Counted from the stretch's first letter, positions 5,297 through 13,580 are shown. The stretch is 21,748 bases of DNA from an uncultured Oscillospiraceae bacterium (GCA_910586535.1 CAJUHS010000027.1:1-21748), one strand, 5' to 3'. Numbers and translations: made by a program. Notes: generated from the sequence alone by a model not told the origin.

Positions 5297-5316
5297 CCGC
5301 CTGCAATGGCAGGCGG
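5297..5316 (+). other. Intercistronic hairpin 2
   Basis: CCGCCTGC (5297-5304) pairs perfectly with GCAGGCGG (5309-5316) around an AATG loop, 12 nt after the XRE stop. It is followed by CTGAAATAATAAT, close to the tail of hairpin 1. No U-tract is present, so readthrough into the DUF4145 gene is expected. Confidence 0.6.
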
Positions 5317-5359
5317 CTGAAATAATAATTTTGCTAAGTATAAAAAAGGAGAATACAAA

Positions 5360-6106
5360 ATGAAATTTTCTGAATTTTATAATAAAATTACCAGTCAAAA
5401 AGAATACACTTGTAAATTTTGTAATGCGGTTCTTCCGAATATTAAGGATTTGGTGAAATATAAAGGGAACTCTTTTAAATATAATGACTTGATTTACGAT
5501 TTACAATCTTTAAGAATGAATTTAAATGATATTATCGACACGCCACCTGACTGGCTGATTTTTGAATATATATTTTGCCCTAAATGCAAAAATATATCAA
5601 TAACAGCATATTGCCCTTGTACAGAGGAGTGCATACCTATATATCCAAAACATTCGGGTAAAAATTTTCCGGATTATATCCCAGAACAAATACGAAAGGA
5701 CTATGAAGAAGCTTGCCTAATTATGGATTTAAGTCCTAAAGCCTCAGCAACTCTTTCAAGACGATGTGTGCAAGGCATTATTAGAGATTTTTTCAATATT
5801 AATGAAGATACATTATACAAAGAAATAGAAAAAGCGGCTCAACAGCCAACTATAACAAAACAACAACACGATGCACTTCACGCTTTGAGAAAGCTTGGAA
5901 ATATCGGAGCACACCCCGAAAAAGATGTAAATGTTATGGTAGATGTTGAACCGCATGAAGCAGCAACAATGATAAAATTGATTGAATTCTTTTTGACTGA
6001 ATGGTACATACACAGGCATGAAGCTGATGAACTGCTTTCTAACATAGTTTCAATCAGCGACCAAAAGCAAGCAGTTAAACAAACTACTACCCGAAAGCCA
6101 ACGTAA
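5360..6106 (+). CDS. DUF4145-domain protein with zinc-ribbon cysteines
   Basis: A 248-residue soluble protein. The N-terminal 95 residues carry cysteine pairs C18-x2-C21 and C73-x2-C76 plus C85, C87 and C91, suggesting a zinc ribbon. Residues about 115-215 match the DUF4145 pattern: LSPKASATLSRRCVQGIIRD, then a helix pair around HALRKLGNIGAHPEKD, then the closing helix AATMIKLIEFFLTEW. AAAGGAG lies about 8 nt before the ATG. From general knowledge, DUF4145 proteins are frequent neighbours or fusion partners in restriction-modification and other defence loci, but the biochemical role is not established. Its place between the immunity genes and the integrase is where temperate phages often carry lysogeny-expressed cargo, so a superinfection-immunity role is a reasonable guess. 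Confidence 0.85.
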   Translation: MKFSEFYNKITSQKEYTCKFCNAVLPNIKDLVKYKGNSFKYNDLIYDLQSLRMNLNDIIDTPPDWLIFEYIFCPKCKNISITAYCPCTEECIPIYPKHSGKNFPDYIPEQIRKDYEEACLIMDLSPKASATLSRRCVQGIIRDFFNINEDTLYKEIEKAAQQPTITKQQHDALHALRKLGNIGAHPEKDVNVMVDVEPHEAATMIKLIEFFLTEWYIHRHEADELLSNIVSISDQKQAVKQTTTRKPT

Positions 6107-6135
6107 GCAATATTTGTAAAGAAAGGCTGATAAGA

Positions 6136-6576
6136 ATGGCAAAACAAAAGAAGTCAAAAGCGGGTCCTATTATTGCTACAGTAGTTGTACTCGGAACAAT
6201 AGGCGCGGCCGCCTCCAGTAATGACAAACCGCAGGAGGAACCGATTTCAGTAACCGAAACAACAAGCGCGTATTCATATTCGTATGAGTATACATATACT
6301 ACACGGGCTGAAACAATAGATTATAATGATATATGGGAAACTGTGGCTGAAACCGTTCCGAAAACGGAGTATATTCCCGAAACTACCACAGAGTACATAC
6401 AGACAACGCAGGAAGAAACCACTACCGAATATAATGGAGTAACCGTTTATTATACAAATACGGGTAAAAAGTATCATTATGATAATCATTGCAACGACGG
6501 AAAATACTTTCCTTGCACCCTCGATCAAGCTCTCGATATGGGACTTAGTCCGTGTAAAAAATGTGCGGGGGGATAA
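6136..6576 (+). CDS. Membrane-anchored protein with C-terminal Cys/His metal-site domain
   Basis: A 146-residue protein. A basic N-terminus (KQKKSK) is followed by one hydrophobic helix at about 10-28, so it is probably anchored with the rest outside. Residues 30-105 are a low-complexity linker rich in Thr, Glu and Tyr (YSYSYEYTYTT, ETTTEYIQTTQEETTTEY). The last 40 residues form a compact domain with H114, C119, C127, C140 and C143 in the arrangement VYYTNTGKKYH...C...LSPCKKC. This resembles the small Ada-type metal-site domains at the C-termini of many Clostridia surface and nuclease-like proteins. It follows the DUF4145 gene by 29 nt. The function is unknown; expression in the lysogen and a surface location would suit an exclusion or host-modifying protein. 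Confidence 0.75.
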   Translation: MAKQKKSKAGPIIATVVVLGTIGAAASSNDKPQEEPISVTETTSAYSYSYEYTYTTRAETIDYNDIWETVAETVPKTEYIPETTTEYIQTTQEETTTEYNGVTVYYTNTGKKYHYDNHCNDGKYFPCTLDQALDMGLSPCKKCAGG

Positions 6577-6601
6577 GCTTATAACTTAATGAAATAAGAA
6601 A

Positions 6602-6632
6602 ATCCCGTTTGCGCTGCCAACACAAACGGGAT
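6602..6632 (+). other. Intercistronic hairpin 3
   Basis: ATCCCGTTTG (6602-6611) pairs perfectly with CAAACGGGAT (6623-6632), with an 11-nt loop. It lies between the metal-site protein and the integrase, 11 nt before the integrase ribosome site. It has no U-tract and could attenuate or stabilise the integrase part of the mRNA. Confidence 0.6.
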
Positions 6633-6657
6633 CGCAATATATAAGGGAGGAATTTTA

Positions 6658-7755
6658 GTGAAACGTACAAACACCGCAAAATGGATCGAAAGCGCGGGAC
6701 GCTGGCAAATCAATGTGCAAAAGGACGGTATCCGAAAAACCTTTGTATCTTCCAAGCCCGGGCGCACGGGACAAGCCGAAGCAAACCGCAAGGCTGACCG
6801 CTGGCTTGACGACGGTATTTCCAATGCCAAAATCAAAGTAAAGCAAGCCTCGGATCAGTATATTGAAAGCCTGAAGCTCTCCACATCTAAAAGCCACTGG
6901 ATTAAATATGAAAGCGCATTTCGCAACCATATAAACCCATATATCGGTACAATCCGTATCGAAAGCATTACAGAGCAGCACTTGCAAGACGTTATCGACC
7001 GCGCTTACGGAAAAGGGCTTGCAAAAAAATCCCTGATGAATCTCCGCGCCTGCCTTGTATCCTTTATAAAATATTGCCGAAAGAATAAGCTAACATCACT
7101 TCTCCCCGAGGGATTGACAATACCCCGTGAAGCAAAAGTGTGTGATAAGCACATATTACAGCCCAACGATCTCAAAATCCTATTTTCAGAGGATACTACC
7201 ATGTACCGCGGCAAGGTTGTACAAGACCCACTTATTTATGCATATCGTTTTCATGTTCTTACTGGGCTTCGTCCTGGCGAACTTGCAGGACTGATGTGGT
7301 CTGATATCAAAGACGGCACTGTGTACCTCCGTCGCTCTATAAACGTTCTGGGTGAAACTACTGCGGGCAAAAATCAAAACGCACGTCGTAATTTTGCGCT
7401 CAATATTTTTACATCAGCAATAATTGAAGAACAGAAAAAACAGCTTGAAGAACAAGGAATCAATTCAAAATATGTTTTCTGCGACAAATGGGGCGATCCG
7501 TTGAAAAGTGTTAACTATTATAAGCGTTGGAGCGCATACCGCAATCATCACAATATGCCGCCCGTTACACCCTACGAACTGCGGCACACGTTTGTTTCGG
7601 CGGTTAAGTCTTTGCCCGAGGGCTATTTGAAAAACCTTGTAGGACATTCAAAGGATATGGATACATACGGCGTATACTCTCATGAAATGGACAGAGATAT
7701 GTCCGAAACCGCCGCGTTGGTTCAAGGCATTTTCGCCCAAATTTTGGCGGGATAA
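6658..7755 (+). CDS. int: Phage-type tyrosine recombinase (integrase)
   Basis: A 365-residue integrase starting at GTG 6658, with AGGGAGG 7 nt upstream. Residues 1-55 form an arm-binding AP2-like N-terminus (WIESAGRWQINVQKDGIRKT), 60-150 a core-binding SAM-like domain, and 165-360 the catalytic domain. Catalytic residues visible: R205 (TGLRPGELAGL), K238 (TAGKNQNARR), R309 in YELRHTF, H330 (LVGHS) and the nucleophile Y340 in YGVYSH. The first histidine of the HxxR box is Tyr306 here, a tolerated variant in some family members. It is the last gene of the lysogeny operon, 97 nt from a tRNA-Ala gene, so it probably recombines the element into that tRNA. Direct repeats at 7781-7804 look like its arm sites. 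Confidence 0.95.
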   Translation: MKRTNTAKWIESAGRWQINVQKDGIRKTFVSSKPGRTGQAEANRKADRWLDDGISNAKIKVKQASDQYIESLKLSTSKSHWIKYESAFRNHINPYIGTIRIESITEQHLQDVIDRAYGKGLAKKSLMNLRACLVSFIKYCRKNKLTSLLPEGLTIPREAKVCDKHILQPNDLKILFSEDTTMYRGKVVQDPLIYAYRFHVLTGLRPGELAGLMWSDIKDGTVYLRRSINVLGETTAGKNQNARRNFALNIFTSAIIEEQKKQLEEQGINSKYVFCDKWGDPLKSVNYYKRWSAYRNHHNMPPVTPYELRHTFVSAVKSLPEGYLKNLVGHSKDMDTYGVYSHEMDRDMSETAALVQGIFAQILAG

Positions 7756-7780
7756 AAATAAATTTTACCCTGTAAAATAA

Positions 7781-7804
7781 AAAGTGTGTACTAAAGTGTG
7801 TACT
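7781..7804. repeat. Two tandem 12-bp repeats, likely integrase arm sites
   Basis: AAAGTGTGTACT occurs twice head to tail (7781-7792 and 7793-7804) between the integrase stop and the tRNA. Tyrosine integrases bind short direct repeats flanking the crossover core, so these are good candidates for arm-type sites. No third copy is seen nearby. Confidence 0.6.
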
Positions 7805-7814
7805 GCTCAAAGTA

Positions 7815-7849
7815 AAAAGCCTTGCAAACAGCGTGTTTACAAGGCTTTT
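7815..7849. terminator. Bidirectional terminator between integrase and tRNA-Ala
   Basis: AAAAGCCTTG (7815-7824) pairs perfectly with CAAGGCTTTT (7840-7849), and the inner AAACA/TGTTT extends the stem to a GCG loop. T runs flank it on both strands, so it can end both the integrase operon and the leftward tRNA transcript. Confidence 0.85.
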
Positions 7850-7852
7850 CTT

Positions 7853-7885
7853 TGGTGGAGATAAGGGGATTCGAACCCCTGACCT
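7853..7885. other. Probable attachment site in the tRNA 3' end
   Basis: The T arm and acceptor 3' strand next to the integrase are the expected crossover region. The other copy of the core would lie at the far end of the element, left of position 1, and cannot be seen. The exact core length is therefore unknown. Confidence 0.5.
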
Positions 7886-7928
7886 CTTACATGCGAAGCA
7901 AGCGCTCTCCCAACTGAGCTATACCCCC
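7853..7928 (-). tRNA. tRNA-Ala (anticodon CGC)
   Basis: The reverse complement folds as a complete cloverleaf of 76 nt with an encoded CCA. The acceptor arm GGGGGTA/TATCTCC contains the G3-U70 pair that identifies alanine tRNAs. The D arm is GCTC...GAGC, the anticodon stem CTTGC/GTAAG encloses the loop TTCGCAT (anticodon CGC, codon GCG), and the T arm is AGGGG-TTCGAAT-CCCCT. Its 3' end faces the integrase, the standard layout for an element integrated into a tRNA 3' end, where attP restores the end of the gene. Confidence 0.97.
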
Positions 7929-7939
7929 ATAACTTCTAT

Positions 7940-7968
7940 AGTATAGCATAGCTCGTAATAAAAATCAA
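7940..7968 (-). promoter_or_regulatory. Promoter of tRNA-Ala
   Basis: On the leftward strand TTGATT (7968-7963) and TATACT (7945-7940) are 17 nt apart, placing the start a few nucleotides before the mature tRNA 5' end at 7928. Confidence 0.75.
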
Positions 7969-8018
7969 GCGTATAATAAAAAAATTCACATAATTGTTTC
8001 TATAACGTAACAATCAAG

Positions 8019-10259
8019 TTAAAGCTTCAATTGGTCGGGGTCTTCCAAATCCTTGGCAAGATTTCCCGCAGCAGGGACGTTCTTTATAACATATTTCTGT
8101 ACATTTTCCGCCATATCATTCGTAACAATGTAAGCGTTATCGACTTCTGCTTTTGCCTTAAGAGTCATTACCTGTACGCCGATAGTGTCTCGTGCAGACT
8201 TTGGAAGTATCATTCCCGTGTTAAACACTATTGCCCTGCCGTTTGTGGAGCGAACCAGAATATCCGTGTTTTCCGTCACAAGGAACATCTTAATCAGCCT
8301 TGCTTTTGACGTATAAGCATTAGCAAGCTTTTTGCGGTTGGTCTTAGTCTCATACGCGCTGAGAGGAACCTTAGCCGCCTTTCCGTTATCGAATATCATC
8401 ACCAGATATCCGCTGTAGTCAGTCGTCGCTATCATAGACAAAAGATTCTCGTATTCGTCAAATCCCAGCTTTACGGGGATAAAGTCTCCCAACTCGGACG
8501 CCTTTGCATCCTTGAAAGCGTCGGCTCTCGTCTTGTAGACCTGACACTTGTCCGTAAAGAACAGCAGCTCCGTTTTGTTTGTAGCTTCTGTAAACATTGT
8601 AATAACGTCTCCGTCTTTGAGCTTTTGCTCGTTCGCCATTCTCAGGGACTGGGATGTTATTTTTTTGAAATAACCGTCTCTGGTCAGGAACAGATTTACC
8701 GAGTAATCGGGAACATCGTCCTCCTCTTCGTTTTCGTCCTCGTCGCCGCCGTAATAGAACATTGTTTTGCGCGGCTGGCTGTATTTATCTTTGACCTCTT
8801 TAAGCTCTGAGACAATAATGTTTTTGATCTTTTTATCGCTGCCGAGAATTTCCTCCATTTCGGCAATATCTTTTTTAAGTCCCTCGATATCTGCGGTACG
8901 TTTTAAAATGTACTCCTTATTAAGATGTCGGAGTTTTATTTCCGCAACATATTCCGCCTGGGTCTCGTCTATTCCGAAGCCGATCATCAGGTTGGGAACC
9001 ACCTCAGATTCCTCTTCGGTCTCACGTACTATCCTGACCGCCTTATCTATGTCCAAAAGAATTTTCTGCAATCCGAGAAGCAGATGCAGACGTTCTTTTT
9101 TCTTGTTAAGCTCAAAATAAGTGCGTCGCTTTATGCACTCGCGGCGGAAAGCTATCCATTCGTCAAGTATCTCATAAACGCCCATTACCCGGGGGGTACC
9201 GCCAATAAGGATATTGAAATTGCAGGAGTAGTTATCCTGAAGGGGGGTCATTCTGAAAAGTTTTTTCATCAGCTTGTCGGGGTCGACTCCTCGCTTTATG
9301 TCAATGGCAAGCTTCAGTCCGTTGATATCGGTCTCGTCGCGGATATAGGATATCTCGCGTATCTTGCCGCCCTTTATAAGTTCTACAATTTTGTCCATTA
9401 TAGCTTCTACCGTGGTTGTCGGAGGTATTTGCACGATTTCTATGCAGTTGGATTCCTTGTCGAACTGATAGCGGCTGCGAACCTTTACTGAGCCGCGTCC
9501 CGTACGGTAGACTTTTTCAAGTTCATCTTCGTCGTAGAGCATGAAGCCTCCGCCCGAAAAATCCGGACCTTTGAGTGTGCTTAAAATATTATGTTCCGGA
9601 CTTCTGATAAGTGCAATGGTAGTATCGCATATCTCCGCAAGATTAAAGGAGCATACCGAGCTTGCCATAGAAACAGCAATACCCACGTTGGAATTTACCA
9701 GCACCGATGGAAATGTGGCGGGAAGTAGAGTCGGCTCTGTTGTCTCGTTGTCATAGTTGGGGACAAAGTCCACAGTATCCTTGTCTATATCGCGAAAAAG
9801 CTCAGCGCATATGGGGTTTAGCTTAGCTTCGGTGTAACGGGAAGCCGCATAAGCCATGTCTCTGGAATAAGCCTTTCCGAAGTTTCCCTTGCTGTCAATG
9901 TATGGATGGAGCAGGGCTTCGTTTCCTCGGGCAAGGCGCACCATGGTTTCGTATATAGCCGCGTCGCCGTGAGGATTCAGCTTCATAGTCTGACCGACAA
10001 TATTTGCGGATTTTGTTTTTGCTCCCGTCAGCAGACCCATTTTGTACATAGTGTACAAAAGCTTTCTGTGTGAGGGTTTGAAGCCGTCTATTTCCGGCAG
10101 GGCACGGGACACTATAACACTCATGGCGTATGGCATATAGTTTTTTTCGAGTGTATCGGTAATGTGCTCTTCGGCGACTATGCCGCTGCCTGCAATATAA
10201 GCGTCGGGAACGTTTTTCTTTACGGATTTTTCCGTATCCTTTTTACTTTTTCTCGGCAA
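8019..10259 (-). CDS. parC: Type II topoisomerase A subunit (ParC/GyrA family)
   Basis: A 746-residue subunit A of topoisomerase IV or a gyrase-like enzyme, which cuts and passes duplex DNA with a ParE/GyrB partner. The winged-helix and tower region starts at about residue 35 (YMPYAMSVIVSRALPEIDGF). The quinolone-determining loop is HGDAAIYE (97-104). The catalytic tyrosine is Y142 after R141 (AASRYTEAKL). The coiled coil lies at about 380-480 and a short C-terminal pinwheel from about 530. I see no GyrA box (QRRGGKG type), which favours the ParC-like reading. AAGGAG lies about 8 nt before the ATG. The usual parE partner is not immediately upstream; noncoding DNA and a transposase remnant lie there. 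Assignment to ParC instead of a second GyrA-like paralogue is moderately sure; the family is certain. Confidence 0.93.
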   Translation of the reverse strand: MPRKSKKDTEKSVKKNVPDAYIAGSGIVAEEHITDTLEKNYMPYAMSVIVSRALPEIDGFKPSHRKLLYTMYKMGLLTGAKTKSANIVGQTMKLNPHGDAAIYETMVRLARGNEALLHPYIDSKGNFGKAYSRDMAYAASRYTEAKLNPICAELFRDIDKDTVDFVPNYDNETTEPTLLPATFPSVLVNSNVGIAVSMASSVCSFNLAEICDTTIALIRSPEHNILSTLKGPDFSGGGFMLYDEDELEKVYRTGRGSVKVRSRYQFDKESNCIEIVQIPPTTTVEAIMDKIVELIKGGKIREISYIRDETDINGLKLAIDIKRGVDPDKLMKKLFRMTPLQDNYSCNFNILIGGTPRVMGVYEILDEWIAFRRECIKRRTYFELNKKKERLHLLLGLQKILLDIDKAVRIVRETEEESEVVPNLMIGFGIDETQAEYVAEIKLRHLNKEYILKRTADIEGLKKDIAEMEEILGSDKKIKNIIVSELKEVKDKYSQPRKTMFYYGGDEDENEEEDDVPDYSVNLFLTRDGYFKKITSQSLRMANEQKLKDGDVITMFTEATNKTELLFFTDKCQVYKTRADAFKDAKASELGDFIPVKLGFDEYENLLSMIATTDYSGYLVMIFDNGKAAKVPLSAYETKTNRKKLANAYTSKARLIKMFLVTENTDILVRSTNGRAIVFNTGMILPKSARDTIGVQVMTLKAKAEVDNAYIVTNDMAENVQKYVIKNVPAAGNLAKDLEDPDQLKL

Positions 10260-10600
10260 TGTTATGGCTCCTTTTTAATATTTAGATTTCGTCAAGACTT
10301 TGTGAAAATTTTGTCCGCTGTTTAATGTGTCAGACTAAAATACCGAAAAACAAAAATCCATGACTGTACATCGGTTAAATCTCAATTGCGGTATATATTA
10401 AAATTTGAATACATACATATATTATTTTACACTTTACACCATAAACTTACAAGTGGCAATATGTACAAACTTCCTGCCGAAAAACAGTCAATGCGGTGTT
10501 AAATGCGCATGGAAGTTATAGAATGACTAAGCACTGGACTAAATGTTCGACTAACTTTATCATTGTTAAAATCCATAGAGTTGCTTGATTATTAATCCAA
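10260..10600. other. AT-rich intergenic region with no gene seen
   Basis: Nothing coding is convincing on either strand. It should hold the leftward promoter of the topoisomerase gene, but I see no clean -35/-10 pair. Its right part may include decayed transposon sequence leading into the remnant at 10601. Confidence 0.5.
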
Positions 10601-10808
10601 ATGGGTTTTGTATACAAAAAGAAATCCCTGCACGCTTCAGAGCGTGAACGCTCCCGATGTGATTATTCAGCGAAAAGAATGGATAAATAATCTTCCCAAA
10701 CTTGACAAAAACAAACTTGTTTTTCTTGACGAAAGCGGGGTAAATATTGATATGACAAGGATTTACGGACGGTCATTGGGAGGAAGCCGATGTGTTGATA
10801 AACTGTAA
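10601..10808 (+). pseudogene. Frameshifted remnant of an IS630-family transposase
   Basis: Two frames together read as part of an IS630-family DDE transposase. The first, from 10601, gives MGFVYKKKSLHASERER. After about 10650 the reading continues one frame over as PDVIIQRKEWINNLP, then DKNKLVFLDESGVNIDMTRI and YGRSLGGSR. FLDESG carries a catalytic aspartate of the DDE triad and NxDMTRxYGR is typical of the family. A single-base indel near GCTCCC joins them. The N-terminal HTH part and the C-terminal half with the final catalytic residue are absent, and a stop occurs at 10806. No terminal inverted repeats are visible, so it is a dead fragment. Confidence 0.8.
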
Positions 10809-10905
10809 CACAGGTTACTTCATTTCCGCTACTCTTTTTTATTAACTTTTGTCACGCTTTTATTGTAATCATACAAAATAAATTTTAATAAATAAAAAAG
10901 ATGTG

Positions 10906-10934
10906 TTGACTTATCTGATTTTGTTTGGTATAAT
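10906..10934 (+). promoter_or_regulatory. Sigma-A promoter of the hybrid histidine kinase
   Basis: TTGACT at 10906-10911 and TATAAT at 10929-10934 have a 17-nt spacer. The leader is about 75 nt and holds a small TTAGCA/TGCTAA hairpin near 10970-10986, too short for a known riboswitch. Confidence 0.8.
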
Positions 10935-11015
10935 AGTATGGAATAACTTTAATATAAGGAATCCGATTTAGCATAGTATATTGCTAAGCAAAGCTTTTCC
11001 GGAGGGGATATACAT

Positions 11016-13580
11016 ATGGATTTTCAAAATAAAAATGCAAGCCGCACAACACGTTTTCTGGTCGGAAGCTTTACGCTTCTTCTGCTTATAAGCATAGGTG
11101 CTTTTGTCAGTCTTAGTCACTATATGAGCAAAGTAAGCGAAGAATCGATAGATAAAGTCGGAGATTTGTATATGTCCGGAATAAACGGTCATATTTTTTC
11201 GCATTTCCACACGCTTATAGATTTAAAGCTGGAGCAGGTGGAGTCGCTGACTAAAATTGTTCCCGATGAAATACAGGATGTATCCGCACTGCACGAAGAA
11301 TTGATAGACAGAGTCCGCATAAGAAATTTTAACTATCTTGCCCTTTGCTCGGAGGACGGACGTATAGAAATGCTTTACGGCGAACCGCTTCAGCTTACCG
11401 ATCCGGATCCTTTTTTTGAATCGCTGAAAAACGGTGAAAAAAAGGTTGCTATCGGTACCGACGACGCCGGAAACGAGGTAGTGATCTTCGGCGTCAGTGT
11501 TGACTATATGATGAGCAGCGGCGAAAAATCCACAGCTATAATTACTGCCGTTCCTGTGGAATATATCAGCTCAATGCTCGGTACAAACGAAGAAAACGCA
11601 TTGATATATTCACACATTATCCGAAAAGACGGAAGCTTTATAGTCAGCGATATGCGGGACGAATATCCTGACTATTTTACAAGTTTGTATTCACGGTATC
11701 CTAATGACGATCCCCAAAATATTGAAAAATATATCAACAGCATTTCCGAAGCAATGGAAAAAAATGAAAGCTATTTTACAATAATGAACTTTGAAAGTAC
11801 CAGTCAGCAAATATACTGCACATCGCTGCCGTATTCAGAATGGTATTTGCTTACGATACTTCCTTTCGGCGCGCTGAATGAGACAATAGAATCCTTGAAT
11901 CAGAACAGTATCGTAGTTACCGCTCTTGTATGCGCGATTATATTCGTTGTGCTGCTGATCATTTTTTACGTTTATTTCAAAATGACCTGCCAGCAGCTTG
12001 AAGAGCTTGAAAAAGCCCGTCAGGACGCCTTGGCTGCAACCAAAGCAAAAAGCCTTTTCCTCTCCAATATGAGCCATGATATCCGTACCCCAATGAACGC
12101 TATAGTAGGCATGACGGCGATTGCTACCGCTCATATTAATAACAAGGAACAGGTTCAGAATTGTCTTAGAAAGATTGCTTTGTCCGGAAAACACCTTTTG
12201 GGACTTATCAACGATGTGCTTGATATGTCCAAAATAGAAAGCGGCAAAATGACTCTGACCTCAGAACAGATATCCCTCCGCGAGGTGATCGAGGGTATCG
12301 TCAGCATTGTTCAGACGCAGGTCAAGGCAAAAAATCAGAACTTTAAGGTACATATAGACAATATTTCCGCAGAGGACGTATACTGCGACAGTGTGCGTCT
12401 TAATCAGGTACTGCTGAATATACTCTCAAATGCTGTTAAATATACTCAGGACAGCGGAACTATACAGCTCTCTCTTTATCAGGAGGATTCACCTCCGGAT
12501 AAAGGAACCGCTTATGTAAGGACTCACGTTATTGTCAAGGACAACGGAATGGGAATGGAAAAGGATTTCCTGAATCATATTTATGATTCCTATACGAGAG
12601 CAGACAGCAAACGAGTGCAAAAAGCCGAGGGAGCCGGACTCGGTATGGCGATCACCAAATATATTGTGGACGCTATGGAAGGTACTATTGATATAAAAAG
12701 CGAGCTTAACGAGGGAACTGAGATACATCTGATACTTGACTTTGAAAGAGCGGATATTCAGGATATCGATATGATACTTCCCGCATGGAAAATGCTGGTT
12801 GTTGATGATGACGAAACACTTTGCCGCACTGCGGTAGAAGCGCTGAAGTCCATCGGTATACAGTCAGACTGGACTCTGAGCGGGGAAAAAGCGGTGGAAA
12901 TGGTTACAAAGCATCATCAAGCCCATGACGACTATCAGATCATTCTTCTTGACTGGAAACTTCCGGGCATGGACGGACTTGCAGTTGCAAAACAAATACG
13001 CAAAATAGTCAGCACGGATATGCCTATAATCCTGATCTCAGCATACGATTGGAGCGAACTTGAGTCTGAAGCAAAGGAAGCGGGTATAAACGGATTTATT
13101 TCTAAACCGCTGTTTAAGTCAACGCTGTTCTACGGACTTAAAAAATATATGAACATTGAAGAGCTGCAAGGTACAAGCTCTGACGAAAACGATCTGGCGG
13201 GACGGCATATTCTGGTTGCCGAGGATAATGAGCTTAACTGGGAGATCATAAACGAGCTTCTGACTGATATAGGAATGGAACTCGACTGGACGGAAAACGG
13301 ACAGCTGTGCGTTGAAAAATACGAAAAATCTGATCCGGAATACTATGACGCCATTCTTATGGACGTTCGGATGCCTATCATGGACGGATATGAAGCTACA
13401 CGTTCTATCCGCGCGCTGAACCGTCCTGACGCGAAATCTATCCCAATCATTGCCATGACGGCAGACGCTTTTTCCGAGGACATCAAACGGTGTCTTGACA
13501 ACGGAATGAATGCCCATACCGCAAAGCCGATAAACCTTGACGAAGTACTTTCCATTTTGAAAAAATACATACTAAAATAG
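11016..13580 (+). CDS. Membrane hybrid sensor histidine kinase with two receiver domains
   Basis: An 854-residue signalling protein. Transmembrane helices at about 13-36 and 298-321 enclose an extracellular sensor of about 260 residues with a Cache-like pattern (IRNFNYLALCSEDGRI, IIRKDGSFIVSDMRDEYPDY). A HisKA domain follows with the phospho-accepting H354 in NMSHDIRTPMNAIVGM. The HATPase domain shows the N box (NQVLLNILSNAVKYT), VKDNGMGM and GAGLGMAI. The first receiver has DDD near 605 and phospho-site D646 (LLDWKLPGMDG), and the second has AEDNELN and D783 (LMDVRMPIMDG). No HPt or DNA-binding output domain is present, so the signal must pass to a separate protein. GGAGGGG precedes the ATG. 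It is monocistronic, with its own promoter and terminator. The ligand and target are unknown. Confidence 0.95.
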   Translation: MDFQNKNASRTTRFLVGSFTLLLLISIGAFVSLSHYMSKVSEESIDKVGDLYMSGINGHIFSHFHTLIDLKLEQVESLTKIVPDEIQDVSALHEELIDRVRIRNFNYLALCSEDGRIEMLYGEPLQLTDPDPFFESLKNGEKKVAIGTDDAGNEVVIFGVSVDYMMSSGEKSTAIITAVPVEYISSMLGTNEENALIYSHIIRKDGSFIVSDMRDEYPDYFTSLYSRYPNDDPQNIEKYINSISEAMEKNESYFTIMNFESTSQQIYCTSLPYSEWYLLTILPFGALNETIESLNQNSIVVTALVCAIIFVVLLIIFYVYFKMTCQQLEELEKARQDALAATKAKSLFLSNMSHDIRTPMNAIVGMTAIATAHINNKEQVQNCLRKIALSGKHLLGLINDVLDMSKIESGKMTLTSEQISLREVIEGIVSIVQTQVKAKNQNFKVHIDNISAEDVYCDSVRLNQVLLNILSNAVKYTQDSGTIQLSLYQEDSPPDKGTAYVRTHVIVKDNGMGMEKDFLNHIYDSYTRADSKRVQKAEGAGLGMAITKYIVDAMEGTIDIKSELNEGTEIHLILDFERADIQDIDMILPAWKMLVVDDDETLCRTAVEALKSIGIQSDWTLSGEKAVEMVTKHHQAHDDYQIILLDWKLPGMDGLAVAKQIRKIVSTDMPIILISAYDWSELESEAKEAGINGFISKPLFKSTLFYGLKKYMNIEELQGTSSDENDLAGRHILVAEDNELNWEIINELLTDIGMELDWTENGQLCVEKYEKSDPEYYDAILMDVRMPIMDGYEATRSIRALNRPDAKSIPIIAMTADAFSEDIKRCLDNGMNAHTAKPINLDEVLSILKKYILK

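Noticed and set aside
8031..9756. Several rightward frames within the topoisomerase gene
   Set aside because: All lie antisense to a full-length, motif-complete topoisomerase subunit and have no ribosome sites or domains.
10941..11015. Possible riboswitch in the kinase leader
   Set aside because: The leader is only about 75 nt with one small hairpin; I see no conserved core of a known class.
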